From positions 1-64,000 of IMG/VR virus record IMGVR_UViG_3300042924_004713: a stretch of 64,000 bases of DNA; one strand, written 5' to 3'. The notes under the pieces were generated by a model. It saw only the letters and a list, made by a program, of their open reading frames with translations. It had not been told where the DNA came from and searched no databases. Every line of letters starts with the position of its first letter. Positions within the stretch are counted from its first letter, which is position 1. The DNA comes from a virus. Below are positions 25,550-33,586 of the stretch, piece by piece. Made by a program: the position numbers and the translations under genes.

Positions 25550-26274
25550 AAATCACAGAATTTGTCACGGAAGACTGGCAAAAGACCAATCGCAAGGACA
25601 AGACCTCGGGCATGAGCCGCAAGGCAGTTAAACAATACCGCCGTGAAAATCCCGGCAGTAAACTGCAAACCGCTGTGACCACCAAGCCCAGCAAGTTGAA
25701 AAAAGGTTCTAAGAGCGCCAAGCGTCGCAAGAGCTTTTGTGCTAGAATGCGTGGCATGAAGAAATCACGCACTTCAGCCAAAACAGCTAGAAATCCCAAT
25801 TCAAATATTAATAAAGCACTGCGCCGTTGGAACTGCGAAAGCATTGAGCAAATGCAAGAGCTGGTAATGATTGCCGAGCAAAAGATCGCTGCGTTGCGGC
25901 AAGGTGTGGCGGAAGATCAAGAAGATATCGTAGCCGTCATTGATGGTGTACGTTCGGATAGAACTTACAACGATAGATATCACGCACACAATTCTTTATC
26001 AAAACTAGTGGGATATGGCAAAGCCAAGGTAGCAGAATTGTATATTAACGGCGAAAAAGTAGAACACTTTGAACTAGGAAAAAAATATATTGATTTTGAA
26101 CCCAAGAGTCTAGGTTCAATGTCAGAGGCAGGTCCATTCTCATACGGTGCCAAGAAGCCTAGAAAAGGTAGTGTGGCAGATCTTGCTGCAAAGAAACGCC
26201 AAGAACAGGAAAAAGGCAAGCTGCCTGCGGAACCTAAAGACCATATGGTTGGCACAGCACGGATAATCAAATAA
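25546..26274 (+). CDS. CTS-tagged basic protein with conserved phage Cys motif
   Basis: 242 residues, start ATG at 25546 overlapping the previous stop. MKITEFVTE-DW resembles the T4 capsid-targeting leader. Residues 10-110 are strongly basic and carry motifs common in marine phage proteins: SGMSRKAVKQYRRENPG, KKGSKSAKRRKSFCARMRG, SAKTARNPNSNINKALRRWN then Cys. The second half (about 130-242) holds a small domain (HNSLSKLVGYGKAKVAELYI) and a basic tail. The first part looks nucleic-acid binding. Function unknown; likely packaged. Confidence 0.8.
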   Translation: MKITEFVTEDWQKTNRKDKTSGMSRKAVKQYRRENPGSKLQTAVTTKPSKLKKGSKSAKRRKSFCARMRGMKKSRTSAKTARNPNSNINKALRRWNCESIEQMQELVMIAEQKIAALRQGVAEDQEDIVAVIDGVRSDRTYNDRYHAHNSLSKLVGYGKAKVAELYINGEKVEHFELGKKYIDFEPKSLGSMSEAGPFSYGAKKPRKGSVADLAAKKRQEQEKGKLPAEPKDHMVGTARIIK

Positions 26275-26275
26275 A

Positions 26276-26812
26276 ATGAGAGCACAAGAATTTTTAAAAG
26301 AAGAAACAGGCAATGAGCAAGATTTAGAATCTCTCAAGGAAGCCTGCGAAAACTGGATGGAAATGTATTTTGATGCTAATGACATCAATACAATTTTAAC
26401 ACATCCTTATAGTCAACAATTCAAGCAACCACCAGCCGGTATAGAAAAACTTTATCGTGGACTGGTAGTTGCCGGTGGAAAAGTAAAGGCGGTGCCCGGT
26501 AAAAGCAATAGAAAGTTTGTGGCCTATGCCACACACCCCTACGGTGCTGAAGCATTCTTGGCCAGTCTTGATGTTGGCGGTCGTAAAGTAATCATTGAAA
26601 AACAGTTTAACCCCGCTGACTTTGTGTTAGACTTCACAGGCCTGTATGAAAGTTTGTTTCCTGATCAAGGTCTTCACAATCGGTATGAAACTGAATACGA
26701 AGTTTGGATGCGAGCCACAAGATACTATCAGTCAGCGTCAGAGCAAGAAATAATTAAAGACACTGCCTGGGGTCAGACCGACGACGGTGAACCAGGTAGA
26801 GGAAATCTCTAA
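26276..26812 (+). CDS. CTS-tagged ADP-ribosyltransferase-like protein
   Basis: 178 residues. Leader MRAQEFLKEETGN. The body has the R-S-E order of Arg-specific ADP-ribosyltransferases: KLYRGLVVAGG (Arg), RKFVAYATHPYGAEAF (the STS-like strand, here YAT) and YETEYEVWMRAT (ExE-type pair of Glu). T4 packs ADP-ribosyltransferase Alt in its head and injects it to modify host RNA polymerase, so this could be an analogue. The motifs are degenerate and the fold call is by eye. Start codon 1 base after the previous stop; overlaps the next gene by 1 base. Confidence 0.68.
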   Translation: MRAQEFLKEETGNEQDLESLKEACENWMEMYFDANDINTILTHPYSQQFKQPPAGIEKLYRGLVVAGGKVKAVPGKSNRKFVAYATHPYGAEAFLASLDVGGRKVIIEKQFNPADFVLDFTGLYESLFPDQGLHNRYETEYEVWMRATRYYQSASEQEIIKDTAWGQTDDGEPGRGNL

Positions 26813-27357
26813 TGAGAGCTTCTGAGTTTATCGCAGAAGGTGTGTCAGTGAGAGATCAGATCCTAGCTGATGTTAAAAAACACGGCGGTGATACCGATGA
26901 TTACTTTGTAAGATACACCAGTGTTGATAAACTAGGCTTCAGCGCACGTCAATGGTTTTCTAGAACCCCCGATGTGGATCATCCAAAATTTCACGTGGAC
27001 TTTATAGGACACGATGTGGGTCGATTGGCACTTTGGTTTTATCCCTTGAAAACTGCCATGGACACCAGTAGAACTCTGTATGGCAGTGAACAACCCTATG
27101 TATGGTTGGTCAAGCTCCGTCCTGATGCTTGGCTACAGACTGTCAAGCGTGGCGACAACACAGTTGAGCCGCCACCTCCAGGCAAACAAAGAGTGGGAAT
27201 ACTGCGCATGAGTCAACCTCCTGCTGCTATCTTTTTCCGGCCCGCATTTGATGTGATTGGTAGATATTATGATTATGCCTCTAGACACAAAAGACATGGT
27301 GAAGTCAAAGGGCCTCCCCCGCCCACACTGTTCCAAAGAATTCGGGGTGAACGATGA
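26812..27357 (+). CDS. CTS-tagged protein, possible ADP-ribosyltransferase-like fold
   Basis: 181 residues. The leader MRASEFIAEG is the closest match in the window to the T4 internal-protein leader (MKTYQEFIAEA), with an IAE|G cleavage-type site. The body contains DDYFVRYTSVDKLGFSARQ, then a Phe-rich beta region, SRTLYGSEQPYVWLVKLRPD and a Pro/Arg-rich C-terminus. The YVRYTS-type start and the late YVWLVKL strand fit an ADP-ribosyltransferase-type barrel weakly. An unrelated beta protein is possible. Confidence 0.65.
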   Translation: MRASEFIAEGVSVRDQILADVKKHGGDTDDYFVRYTSVDKLGFSARQWFSRTPDVDHPKFHVDFIGHDVGRLALWFYPLKTAMDTSRTLYGSEQPYVWLVKLRPDAWLQTVKRGDNTVEPPPPGKQRVGILRMSQPPAAIFFRPAFDVIGRYYDYASRHKRHGEVKGPPPPTLFQRIRGER

Positions 27358-27377
27358 AAACATTTAGGAACTAGACC

Positions 27378-28475
27378 ATGCGCTTACACGAAATTCAACA
27401 ACAGCGTAGACCGCATCTTTTTCTTGACATGGATGGTGTTCAAGCAGACTTCTTTTCAGCCTGGGCACGCTTGTTTGGCAAAGAACGCTACAAAGAAATA
27501 GGCAATCGCGCACAACGCGAAGCCACTATCGCAGATCTCAATGCACGTGGTCCTGAATTTGTAGAAGAATTCTTTACAAACTTGCCTGTGTTGCCTGGTG
27601 CGCAGACTCTAATTAAGTTTCTACGTGACAATGATATCAAGTACACAATTCTAAGTGCGCCGCTGCGTGGCAACGAAGCTGCTAGTATCCGCGGAAAGTT
27701 GGCATGGTTAGATCGCCATCATCCTGGCACATCTGCCACTGCGATCTTCACAGGCGAAAAACAACGCTATGCCACTACCAATGGTGAACCAAATGTGCTA
27801 GTTGATGACTTCAAGAAATATGTGAATGCCTGGACCGCAGATGGTGGCATTGCTGTGCTGTATCGTTGGAATAATGTTGGCGCTGCAATTGAACAGTTGA
27901 AAAAGATCTATGGATTAGAGCCAGGTGCTCAGGTCAACAGTCTTGATGCATTACAAGAGGCAGTGGTAGGCACGCTGTATCCTAAAAAAATACTAGGCAC
28001 TGCTAGAGTAGGTGACTTGTCTATTCCTATACACCGTCATCTATATGATCAAGCGCAGAGCCGTGGAATTGATCTAAAAACCATAGAACGCACACTGCGT
28101 AGACTGCCCAGAATAGCCAGCAAACTCAAAAAAATTGAAGCAGGAAACAAGGTATGGGTTTACAACCCTCACGATGAAATTAGTCTAGGCTTTTTTGCAC
28201 TGGACAGTGGTGGATATTTGTTGAACACAGTGATTCCCAATGCGCCACATCAACAGGGAGTTACTGATGTGATACGCATGTATGAAGCAGACATTGAAGA
28301 AAATTTTGCAGACGGTAAAGTCAAGGGCCGGAGCCGGCCTGGGCGTGTAAAACGTGCGGGTGCCAGTTGTGATGGCAGTGTAACCAGTTTAAGAGCCAAG
28401 GCCAAAAAATACAGCGGCGAACGAGGTCGAATGTACCATTGGTGTGCAAACATGAAATCAGGACGTCAAAAATGA
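27378..28475 (+). CDS. HAD-family phosphatase-like fusion with phage C-terminal module
   Basis: 365 residues. Residues 10-185 are a HAD phosphatase related to 5'(3')-deoxyribonucleotidases: FLDMDGVQADFFSAW (nucleophile DxD), a TILSAP strand, a Lys in GEKQRYAT and NVLVDDFKKYV with the acidic pair. Residues about 200-310 form a second domain (RVGDLSIPIHRHLYDQAQ ... GLKTVI-like), possibly toxin- or nuclease-like. The C-terminus has GASCDGSVTSLRAKAKKYSG then RGRMYHWCANMKSGR, a conserved two-Cys module. Leader MRLHEIQQQ is only weakly like the MRAxEF type. Could degrade or dephosphorylate nucleotides after injection. Confidence 0.78.
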   Translation: MRLHEIQQQRRPHLFLDMDGVQADFFSAWARLFGKERYKEIGNRAQREATIADLNARGPEFVEEFFTNLPVLPGAQTLIKFLRDNDIKYTILSAPLRGNEAASIRGKLAWLDRHHPGTSATAIFTGEKQRYATTNGEPNVLVDDFKKYVNAWTADGGIAVLYRWNNVGAAIEQLKKIYGLEPGAQVNSLDALQEAVVGTLYPKKILGTARVGDLSIPIHRHLYDQAQSRGIDLKTIERTLRRLPRIASKLKKIEAGNKVWVYNPHDEISLGFFALDSGGYLLNTVIPNAPHQQGVTDVIRMYEADIEENFADGKVKGRSRPGRVKRAGASCDGSVTSLRAKAKKYSGERGRMYHWCANMKSGRQK

Positions 28476-28894
28476 GAGACCTACTTAATATACTAGAAGC
28501 AGTGAGCCGCGGCTGTCCTCCTGCAACACAAGACATTGATCTTAATCTAAAGAATCGTCAGAAGGCCATAGAAGAATATCATTATGGCCCGCTGAATCCC
28601 AATGAACCCAATGAAGAATACTGGGCTGAACTAGCCGACAAATGGAATACCAGTGATATTGAATCTGTAAAACAGAATCGCTGTGGCAACTGTGCTGCAT
28701 TTGACATCTCAGAAAAAATGCTGGACTGCATTGCCACTGGTATTGGTGCAGAACCCGGATCAGATCCACATGATACCATAGATGCTGGTCAGCTAGGCTA
28801 CTGTAAGTTTTTGAAATTCAAATGTGCTGCCAAGCGTACCTGCGATGCCTGGGTAGAGGGTGGTCCTGTGACAGGAGAAAAAAATGAGAGCTAA
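28472..28894 (+). CDS. CTS-like leader plus HiPIP-like four-Cys module
   Basis: 140 residues, start ATG at 28472 overlapping the previous stop. Leader MRDLLNILE-AVSRG has an ILE|A prohead-protease-type site. The C-terminal half has four spaced Cys: RCGNCAAFDISEK, GQLGYCKFLKFKC and AKRTCDAWVEGG. The order CxxC ... GxC ... CxAW matches high-potential iron-sulfur proteins, which hold one 4Fe-4S cluster; an extra Cys lies between. A zinc knuckle is the alternative. Function in a phage unknown. Confidence 0.7.
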   Translation: MRDLLNILEAVSRGCPPATQDIDLNLKNRQKAIEEYHYGPLNPNEPNEEYWAELADKWNTSDIESVKQNRCGNCAAFDISEKMLDCIATGIGAEPGSDPHDTIDAGQLGYCKFLKFKCAAKRTCDAWVEGGPVTGEKNES

Positions 28895-29258
28895 AGAATT
28901 TGTAAAAAAGTCCGCCACTGAAGCTGAAATGCCCTGGAAGGATGCAGTGGATGCAGGTGCCATGACCACACAACAGGGTGCCAAAATAGCTGCCAGTGAT
29001 ATTTCTCAAGCCATTGGTGATTTGGAAAAAAATCAAGCTGCCATTGGTAAAGAAATTGCCACACAAAGAGCTGCTGCCAATTCAGTGCCCTCCAACGTAC
29101 AAGTGACCAGCATGAAGCCAGATGGCAGTTGGACCGGACGTGAGCTACCCAAAACTACTAAAATTGGTCCTATTTCAATTACACGAGGCAGCGGTAATCC
29201 TGTAGCCGGCGGTGCAGTGAAAAAAGCACCACCTGCCTATCCCCCAGGCGCCATCTAA
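28884..29258 (+). CDS. CTS-tagged small protein of unknown function
   Basis: 124 residues. Leader MRAKEFVKKSATEAEM matches the MRAxEF family of starts. The middle is a helical, Ala/Gln-rich stretch (about 25-75) that may be a coiled coil, and the C-terminus is Pro/Gly-rich. The gene overlaps the previous one by 11 bases and ends the tightly coupled string that began at 19164. Role unknown; a packaged internal protein is likely from its leader. Confidence 0.7.
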   Translation: MRAKEFVKKSATEAEMPWKDAVDAGAMTTQQGAKIAASDISQAIGDLEKNQAAIGKEIATQRAAANSVPSNVQVTSMKPDGSWTGRELPKTTKIGPISITRGSGNPVAGGAVKKAPPAYPPGAI

Positions 29259-29292
29259 AAATACACCTGCTGATTTCAGGCCACTAAGTACC

Positions 29293-29311
29293 AGGCGAAA
29301 ATTCGCTTTTT
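29293..29311 (+). terminator. Weak Rho-independent terminator candidate
   Basis: AGGCGA-AAAT-TCGCTT followed by TTT. The stem is six pairs including one G-T. It ends the cargo operon and precedes TATAGGAG, the ribosome binding site of the next gene. Confidence 0.4.
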
Positions 29312-29323
29312 ATAGGAGACTTT

Positions 29324-30262
29324 ATGGCAACCAAAAAACCGGCCAAAAAAACAGCAGCGCCAGCTAAGAAAGCAGCCGCTCCTGTAGCCAAAAAACCCGT
29401 GGCAAAAGCAGCCAAGGCCAAACCCAAGGCTCGAGCCAAACCCCGTGCGCAGGTAGTTGAAGCTGTGGAACAGGAACTGGAATTCAAACCAGTGAGCAGT
29501 TTCTTGAGCATGCATGCTGCCATGGATCCCGAGGCACAAGCAGCCATGATCGCAGAGCAGACCAAACGTGCGTTTGATGTTGAAGCCTATGTACAATTTA
29601 ATGTGGCTCAAACACAGGTAGCAAGATCAATCGTTGAAGAAAACGTCACTGACGCCATGCAGAGCTGGGCTATCAATGCCGGTGGTAATCGTGAAATGAT
29701 CATGCGTACCACAGACGATGTTTATCGCAATCGTCTCATGATGTTGAATCTGTTGAAGCCCGAGAATCCTGTGGAAGCAGCGTTTCAGGAAAGCATGATC
29801 AACAAGACCAAACTGGAATATCTGCAACATCGTAATGTCATGAACCGTCGCATGGCTGATATTGCATATGAAATGGCCAATGCTATCAAGGCCATTGGTG
29901 CAGCGTCGGAGAAATTCTATAATGCCAACGAAGAAATGGCAGCATTTATCAACGACACCGCAGACGAAAATGCAGTATGGTTTGATGGTGAGCTGCGTAA
30001 AATGATGCGTGAAGCCTCAAATGTCACAAATGATCAGCGTATTCAGCACACCATGGAAGTGAGTCAGCTGCTAGCAAATGATGCACAAACAGGCCGTGCT
30101 CGTATTCGCGAAGTTGCAGAATTTGCACAGGGTCTTGGTGACAGTCTGCAGGAACTGCAAGAGTCAGGCAATGAACTGCGCGAAGAAGTGATTAATATTC
30201 GTGAAAAGATCGACGCAGGTCAACGCCGTATCGCTGACACCATTGTAAACAAGCGTAAATAA
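29324..30262 (+). CDS. Histone H1-like Lys/Ala/Pro-rich N-terminus with coiled-coil body
   Basis: 312 residues. Residues 2-48 are a run of KPAKK/AAP-type repeats (for example KPAKKTAAPAKKAAAPVAKK), like the tail of histone H1 or bacterial H1-like proteins, and should bind DNA. The remainder is almost all helix, with many Gln, Glu, Met and Ala, and probably forms a long coiled coil (for example LQELQESGNELREEVINIR near the end). A strong ribosome binding site (AGGAGA) precedes the ATG. Could condense DNA in the head or bridge DNA to a protein shell; not shown. Confidence 0.82.
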   Translation: MATKKPAKKTAAPAKKAAAPVAKKPVAKAAKAKPKARAKPRAQVVEAVEQELEFKPVSSFLSMHAAMDPEAQAAMIAEQTKRAFDVEAYVQFNVAQTQVARSIVEENVTDAMQSWAINAGGNREMIMRTTDDVYRNRLMMLNLLKPENPVEAAFQESMINKTKLEYLQHRNVMNRRMADIAYEMANAIKAIGAASEKFYNANEEMAAFINDTADENAVWFDGELRKMMREASNVTNDQRIQHTMEVSQLLANDAQTGRARIREVAEFAQGLGDSLQELQESGNELREEVINIREKIDAGQRRIADTIVNKRK

Positions 30263-30264
30263 AT

Positions 30265-30516
30265 GTGGCCCAGATACGTTGGTGCTGGCGTTGGTACGAT
30301 GGACATACCGCAGTAGCTAGAAACAGTCTGCGTAGGTCCCGTATACTAAACCAGTTACGCCGTATACATAGACAACACCCCGCTTTGAAATTCACAGTCA
30401 AACGCGGGGAGTTTTTTATAGAAGCATGGTTTGTGGATACAAATGATCTGCTGATATTTGCTTTGATATGGCCACCAACTTGTCCTGTGTGGGAGAAATT
30501 TGATGATATTTCCTGA
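30265..30516 (+). CDS. Small basic protein of unknown function
   Basis: 83 residues from a GTG start 2 bases after the previous stop. The first half is Arg-rich (NSLRRSRILNQLRRIHRQHP), the second has a FTVKRGEFFIEAWFVD strand pair. No family recognised. The frame is bounded by real genes, and it overlaps the next by 14 bases, which supports coding use, but the GTG start and lack of a clear ribosome binding site leave doubt. Confidence 0.55.
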   Translation: MAQIRWCWRWYDGHTAVARNSLRRSRILNQLRRIHRQHPALKFTVKRGEFFIEAWFVDTNDLLIFALIWPPTCPVWEKFDDIS

Positions 30517-30787
30517 TATGCCTAAACGTCAACACTGGTGGGATCAACACACTGAACCTGTGTCGCCAGTTGCAGTTGAAACCCACACTGTGGTTGTGCC
30601 AGAACTCACGGCTGTCAGCGCCGAAGAATGGTTTGCCAAACATTTTCCAGACACAGTGCCCACAGCTTTGCCCAGTCACCGTGAGCCTTTTGACTGGCGT
30701 AAAGATCCACGGGGCACAGCAGAATTTGCTGCGCTGTGTGGGTTCTTGATAGCATGGGTAGCCTACTGGTATCAAGTATCTCACTAA
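30503..30787 (+). CDS. Small protein with C-terminal hydrophobic segment
   Basis: 94 residues. ATG at 30503 with GGGAG 8 bases upstream. The middle is Pro/Val/Thr-rich, followed by SAEEWFAKHFPD and a C-terminal hydrophobic helix (FAALCGFLIAWVAYWYQV, about residues 74-91), suggesting a tail-anchored membrane protein. Function unknown. Confidence 0.65.
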   Translation: MIFPDMPKRQHWWDQHTEPVSPVAVETHTVVVPELTAVSAEEWFAKHFPDTVPTALPSHREPFDWRKDPRGTAEFAALCGFLIAWVAYWYQVSH

Positions 30788-30790
30788 ATA
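30784..30790 (+). promoter_or_regulatory. Late-type box (CTAAATA) at a gene junction
   Basis: CTAAATA overlaps the preceding stop codon and ends 4 bases before the ATG at 30795, too close for a normal leader. Confidence 0.25.
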
Positions 30791-30794
30791 ATTG

Positions 30795-31010
30795 ATGCGC
30801 TTGAATGAACTATTTGAAAACTTGGTACAAAACTATGATCTATACCAAGCTCAGGTGAAAATACAGCAGCCTGGTTATCTAGGACGTATCAACGTCACGG
30901 TGAGTGCGCCCAGCGCCGCTGCGGCACGAGCACTGATCAAAGCACAGTATAATGTAAAAACACATGATATTGGCCAAGTTCGTCGCATGCCCGCAGGAAA
31001 GAAACTATAA
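30795..31010 (+). CDS. Small single-module protein related to the giant protein's repeats
   Basis: 71 residues. After MRLNELFENLVQN (a leader with LFE|N, like the MRAxEF group) comes one beta-alpha-beta unit: YLGRINVTVSAPSAAAARAL, then a helix and DIGQVRRM. The pattern (strand, A-rich helix, strand) matches the repeated modules at the C-terminus of the 1603-residue protein. Probably a stand-alone copy of that module. Confidence 0.65.
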   Translation: MRLNELFENLVQNYDLYQAQVKIQQPGYLGRINVTVSAPSAAAARALIKAQYNVKTHDIGQVRRMPAGKKL

Positions 31011-31432
31011 TGCGTGCTAGAGAGTTTGTTCCAAGAGCCTGGTATGTAACAGTAAACGGTGATCCTGGCATTCTCACAAGAAACACCACACCTGGTGAAC
31101 AGCCCTGGAGAGTCACTTGGTTTGATAGAGAAGATCATGAACCCAATGGTCACACGGACATCAGCAAACTACAAGCCCGTCAGATTCAACGCGGTAACAA
31201 CATAGAAGTTGTAGATCAAGACATAATTTACTATATAGATGCCGGTGAAGAACTTGCGGAAAACAGTTTGTTCTGGCGCCAATATCCTTGTACCAAAGAC
31301 TGTTCAGGTCACCAAGCAGGTGATTCCTGGGCACAGGCACGCGGTATCACAGATGTAACACAATGCCCTCCTGGCAACAGCAACAGCTGGTGGGAAGGCT
31401 GCAAAAGCGAAGCCGAAAAACGTCCTTATTAA
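31010..31432 (+). CDS. MRAREF-leader protein with conserved phage Cys module
   Basis: 140 residues; the ATG shares one base with the previous stop. Leader MRAREFVPRAW. Residues 12-75 form a small beta domain (WYVTVNGDPGILTR, IEVVDQDIIYYI). The C-terminus has YPCTKDCSGHQAGDSWAQA, then QCPPGNSNSWWEGC, four Cys and a His in a pattern I associate with several marine phage proteins and which could bind a metal. Function unknown. Confidence 0.72.
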   Translation: MRAREFVPRAWYVTVNGDPGILTRNTTPGEQPWRVTWFDREDHEPNGHTDISKLQARQIQRGNNIEVVDQDIIYYIDAGEELAENSLFWRQYPCTKDCSGHQAGDSWAQARGITDVTQCPPGNSNSWWEGCKSEAEKRPY

Positions 31433-31435
31433 GCT

Positions 31436-33334
31436 ATGAAACAAAATGTGTATCTTTATGCTCCTAACTTTGAGTCAGGACATGGAAATGTAACGTCGGT
31501 GTGGCTACCCTATACAGTGGGCTGTATCTGGAGTTACGCCATGACCGATCAAAGGCTACGAGATAACTTTAATTTGTGTGGTCTTGGGTTCCTGCGTGAT
31601 CCAGTTGATCAAGTGGTTGATAGTCTTGACAACCCAGCGGTGTGTGGATTTAGTACCTATATCTGGAACGAAAACTACAACCTTGCTCTCAGTAAGGCTA
31701 TCAAGCAAAGGTATCCCAATTGCTTGATCTTGTTTGGTGGTCCTAATGTGCCCAATGAAGAAGAAGTTCTGCGACAGTGGCGCAAGGATCATGCCTGGAT
31801 TGATGTATCCATTAGATACGAGGGAGAAATTGCGTTTAAAAATGTGTTGCATGATATTCTTGACAACAAGGTCAAAAGAGACTATGTGGCACATAGAGTA
31901 GAAGATCTTGAAGTGCCTAGTCCTTATCTAACCGGACTGTTTGACGACATTGTCAAAGACAAACAATTCATGTACTCCATGACCATTGAGACCAATCGTG
32001 GTTGTCCATTTCCCTGTACCTTTTGCGACTGGGGTAGTTTGACCTATGCCAAGATCAAGAAATTTCCCTTGGAAAAAGTTTTTGCAGAAATAGAGTGGTC
32101 AGGACGTAACCAAATTGAGTTTATTAGTCTAGCTGATGCTAACTTTGGCGTGTTTCCTGAGCGTGATCAAGCCATTGCCGAATGTTTTATTGAAACCAAG
32201 AAAAAATATGGGTATCCACAGCAGATCAGTTGTACATGGTACAAAAACTCCAATGAAGTAATTTTAAACATAGCCGAGGATCTTACACGTCATGGCCTAA
32301 ACCGTGGACTCACACTAAGTGTACAAAGCATGCACGAGCCCACGCTCACTGCTATCAAACGCAAGAACATGAAGATCAATGATCAGAGTCTGCTGTTTCA
32401 AGAATGCAATCGTAGACACATACCTTTTTATACCGAGCTGATTCTAGGCATGCCCGAAGAAACACTGGCCAGCTGGCGTCAAGGCCATTTGGATCTAATT
32501 GAAATGGGCCAGCATGGTTGTGTGTACATGGCTCCCATTGAGCTGCTGCGCAACGCAGAAATGACCAAACAGATTGATCAGTACAAGATCAAAAGCACAG
32601 TGATATCTGACTATTGGACCTGTGCTCGCAGCGGTATCAGCGAGTGCCAACACATAGCCACGGAAACCAATACCATGTCCACTGATGACATGATAGATGC
32701 TACTATTTTTTCCTGGATGATAATTTCATTTCATCATCACGGCTGGACAGAGCTATATTCAAGATATCTACACAAGCGTGGCTGGAGCTACAAACAGATC
32801 TACGATAATCTTGAAACATGGTTAATGAGCCACCCTTACTACAGCCAACAAATAGCAAAGTTTAGAAGCACAGTGAGTGATTTTTACCATCACAGTAGAA
32901 GCATTGAATACTATGCTCTCTGGGAAGGCGTAAAAAACATGTATGTGGATAGACAACAACATCTTGACAACATAGCAGCATGGTTTCAAACTCTTTGTCA
33001 AGATGACTGCTGCGATGAAATAATTGAACTACAAAGGCATTGGATAATTGATCCATATGGAACCAGTAAGAACACAGTGGAACTGCCCAGTAACTTGATC
33101 TATTGGATATTAGATCTAGAACCCGTGGTAACCAAATCCCCCATACAGTGTGAATTTTCCACTAGCCAAACCGAGTCATGGGCTAACCTAGAGGAGTTCC
33201 TGAGTTTTGTTGTGCTACGCAGAAAAGAAAGTTTTGGCAAAGCCATTGTTAATATTTTGCCGCAACAAACACCAGCTGATTTTGAACTAAATATGGAATG
33301 TCCAATGACATTGTCAAACTTGTCTGTAAGCTAG
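31436..33334 (+). CDS. B12-binding-type radical SAM protein
   Basis: 632 residues. The N-terminal 140 residues look like a cobalamin-binding (Rossmann) domain: VYLYAPNFESGHGN, CLILFGGPNVPNEEE. The radical SAM core has NRGCPFPCTFCDWG (CX3CX2C, Cys 190, 194 and 197), then EFISLADANFGVFPERD and the LILGMPEETLASW strand. The C-terminal 200 residues are helical and specific. Such enzymes methylate or rearrange unactivated carbon; the substrate is not known. The DxHxxG cobalamin motif is not evident, so B12 binding is uncertain. Overlaps the next gene by 37 bases. Confidence 0.85.
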   Translation: MKQNVYLYAPNFESGHGNVTSVWLPYTVGCIWSYAMTDQRLRDNFNLCGLGFLRDPVDQVVDSLDNPAVCGFSTYIWNENYNLALSKAIKQRYPNCLILFGGPNVPNEEEVLRQWRKDHAWIDVSIRYEGEIAFKNVLHDILDNKVKRDYVAHRVEDLEVPSPYLTGLFDDIVKDKQFMYSMTIETNRGCPFPCTFCDWGSLTYAKIKKFPLEKVFAEIEWSGRNQIEFISLADANFGVFPERDQAIAECFIETKKKYGYPQQISCTWYKNSNEVILNIAEDLTRHGLNRGLTLSVQSMHEPTLTAIKRKNMKINDQSLLFQECNRRHIPFYTELILGMPEETLASWRQGHLDLIEMGQHGCVYMAPIELLRNAEMTKQIDQYKIKSTVISDYWTCARSGISECQHIATETNTMSTDDMIDATIFSWMIISFHHHGWTELYSRYLHKRGWSYKQIYDNLETWLMSHPYYSQQIAKFRSTVSDFYHHSRSIEYYALWEGVKNMYVDRQQHLDNIAAWFQTLCQDDCCDEIIELQRHWIIDPYGTSKNTVELPSNLIYWILDLEPVVTKSPIQCEFSTSQTESWANLEEFLSFVVLRRKESFGKAIVNILPQQTPADFELNMECPMTLSNLSVS

Positions 33335-33585
33335 ATTGCCGCTGGGAAGGGCTTGCCCCAACCTATCGCGCCTGGGTCAACAATGAGCTGTTTACCGAAC
33401 GCACTTGGATTTGGACTGAAAACTATATTGAAGAAATATTTCAAGTCAAGGCCATACCCGGAAAATACCGTATTAGATTTGAGTTGGTACAGCCCTGTCT
33501 AGCGGACTTGATTTTTCTAGAAATGCGAGCATTGCACGGTCCAGTGCGTGTAAAAAGTGGTGGCATATTTTTGATTGATTCTTAA
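33298..33585 (+). CDS. Small beta-sandwich-like protein
   Basis: 95 residues starting inside the 3' end of the radical SAM gene. Strand-rich (RAWVNNELFTERTWIW, YRIRFELVQP, LIFLEMRALHGPVRV). The layout is that of small carbohydrate-binding or decoration domains. Catalytic residues are not visible. It may bind a glycan or be an accessory part of the radical SAM protein given the long overlap. Confidence 0.65.
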   Translation: MSNDIVKLVCKLDCRWEGLAPTYRAWVNNELFTERTWIWTENYIEEIFQVKAIPGKYRIRFELVQPCLADLIFLEMRALHGPVRVKSGGIFLIDS

Positions 33586-33586
33586 C

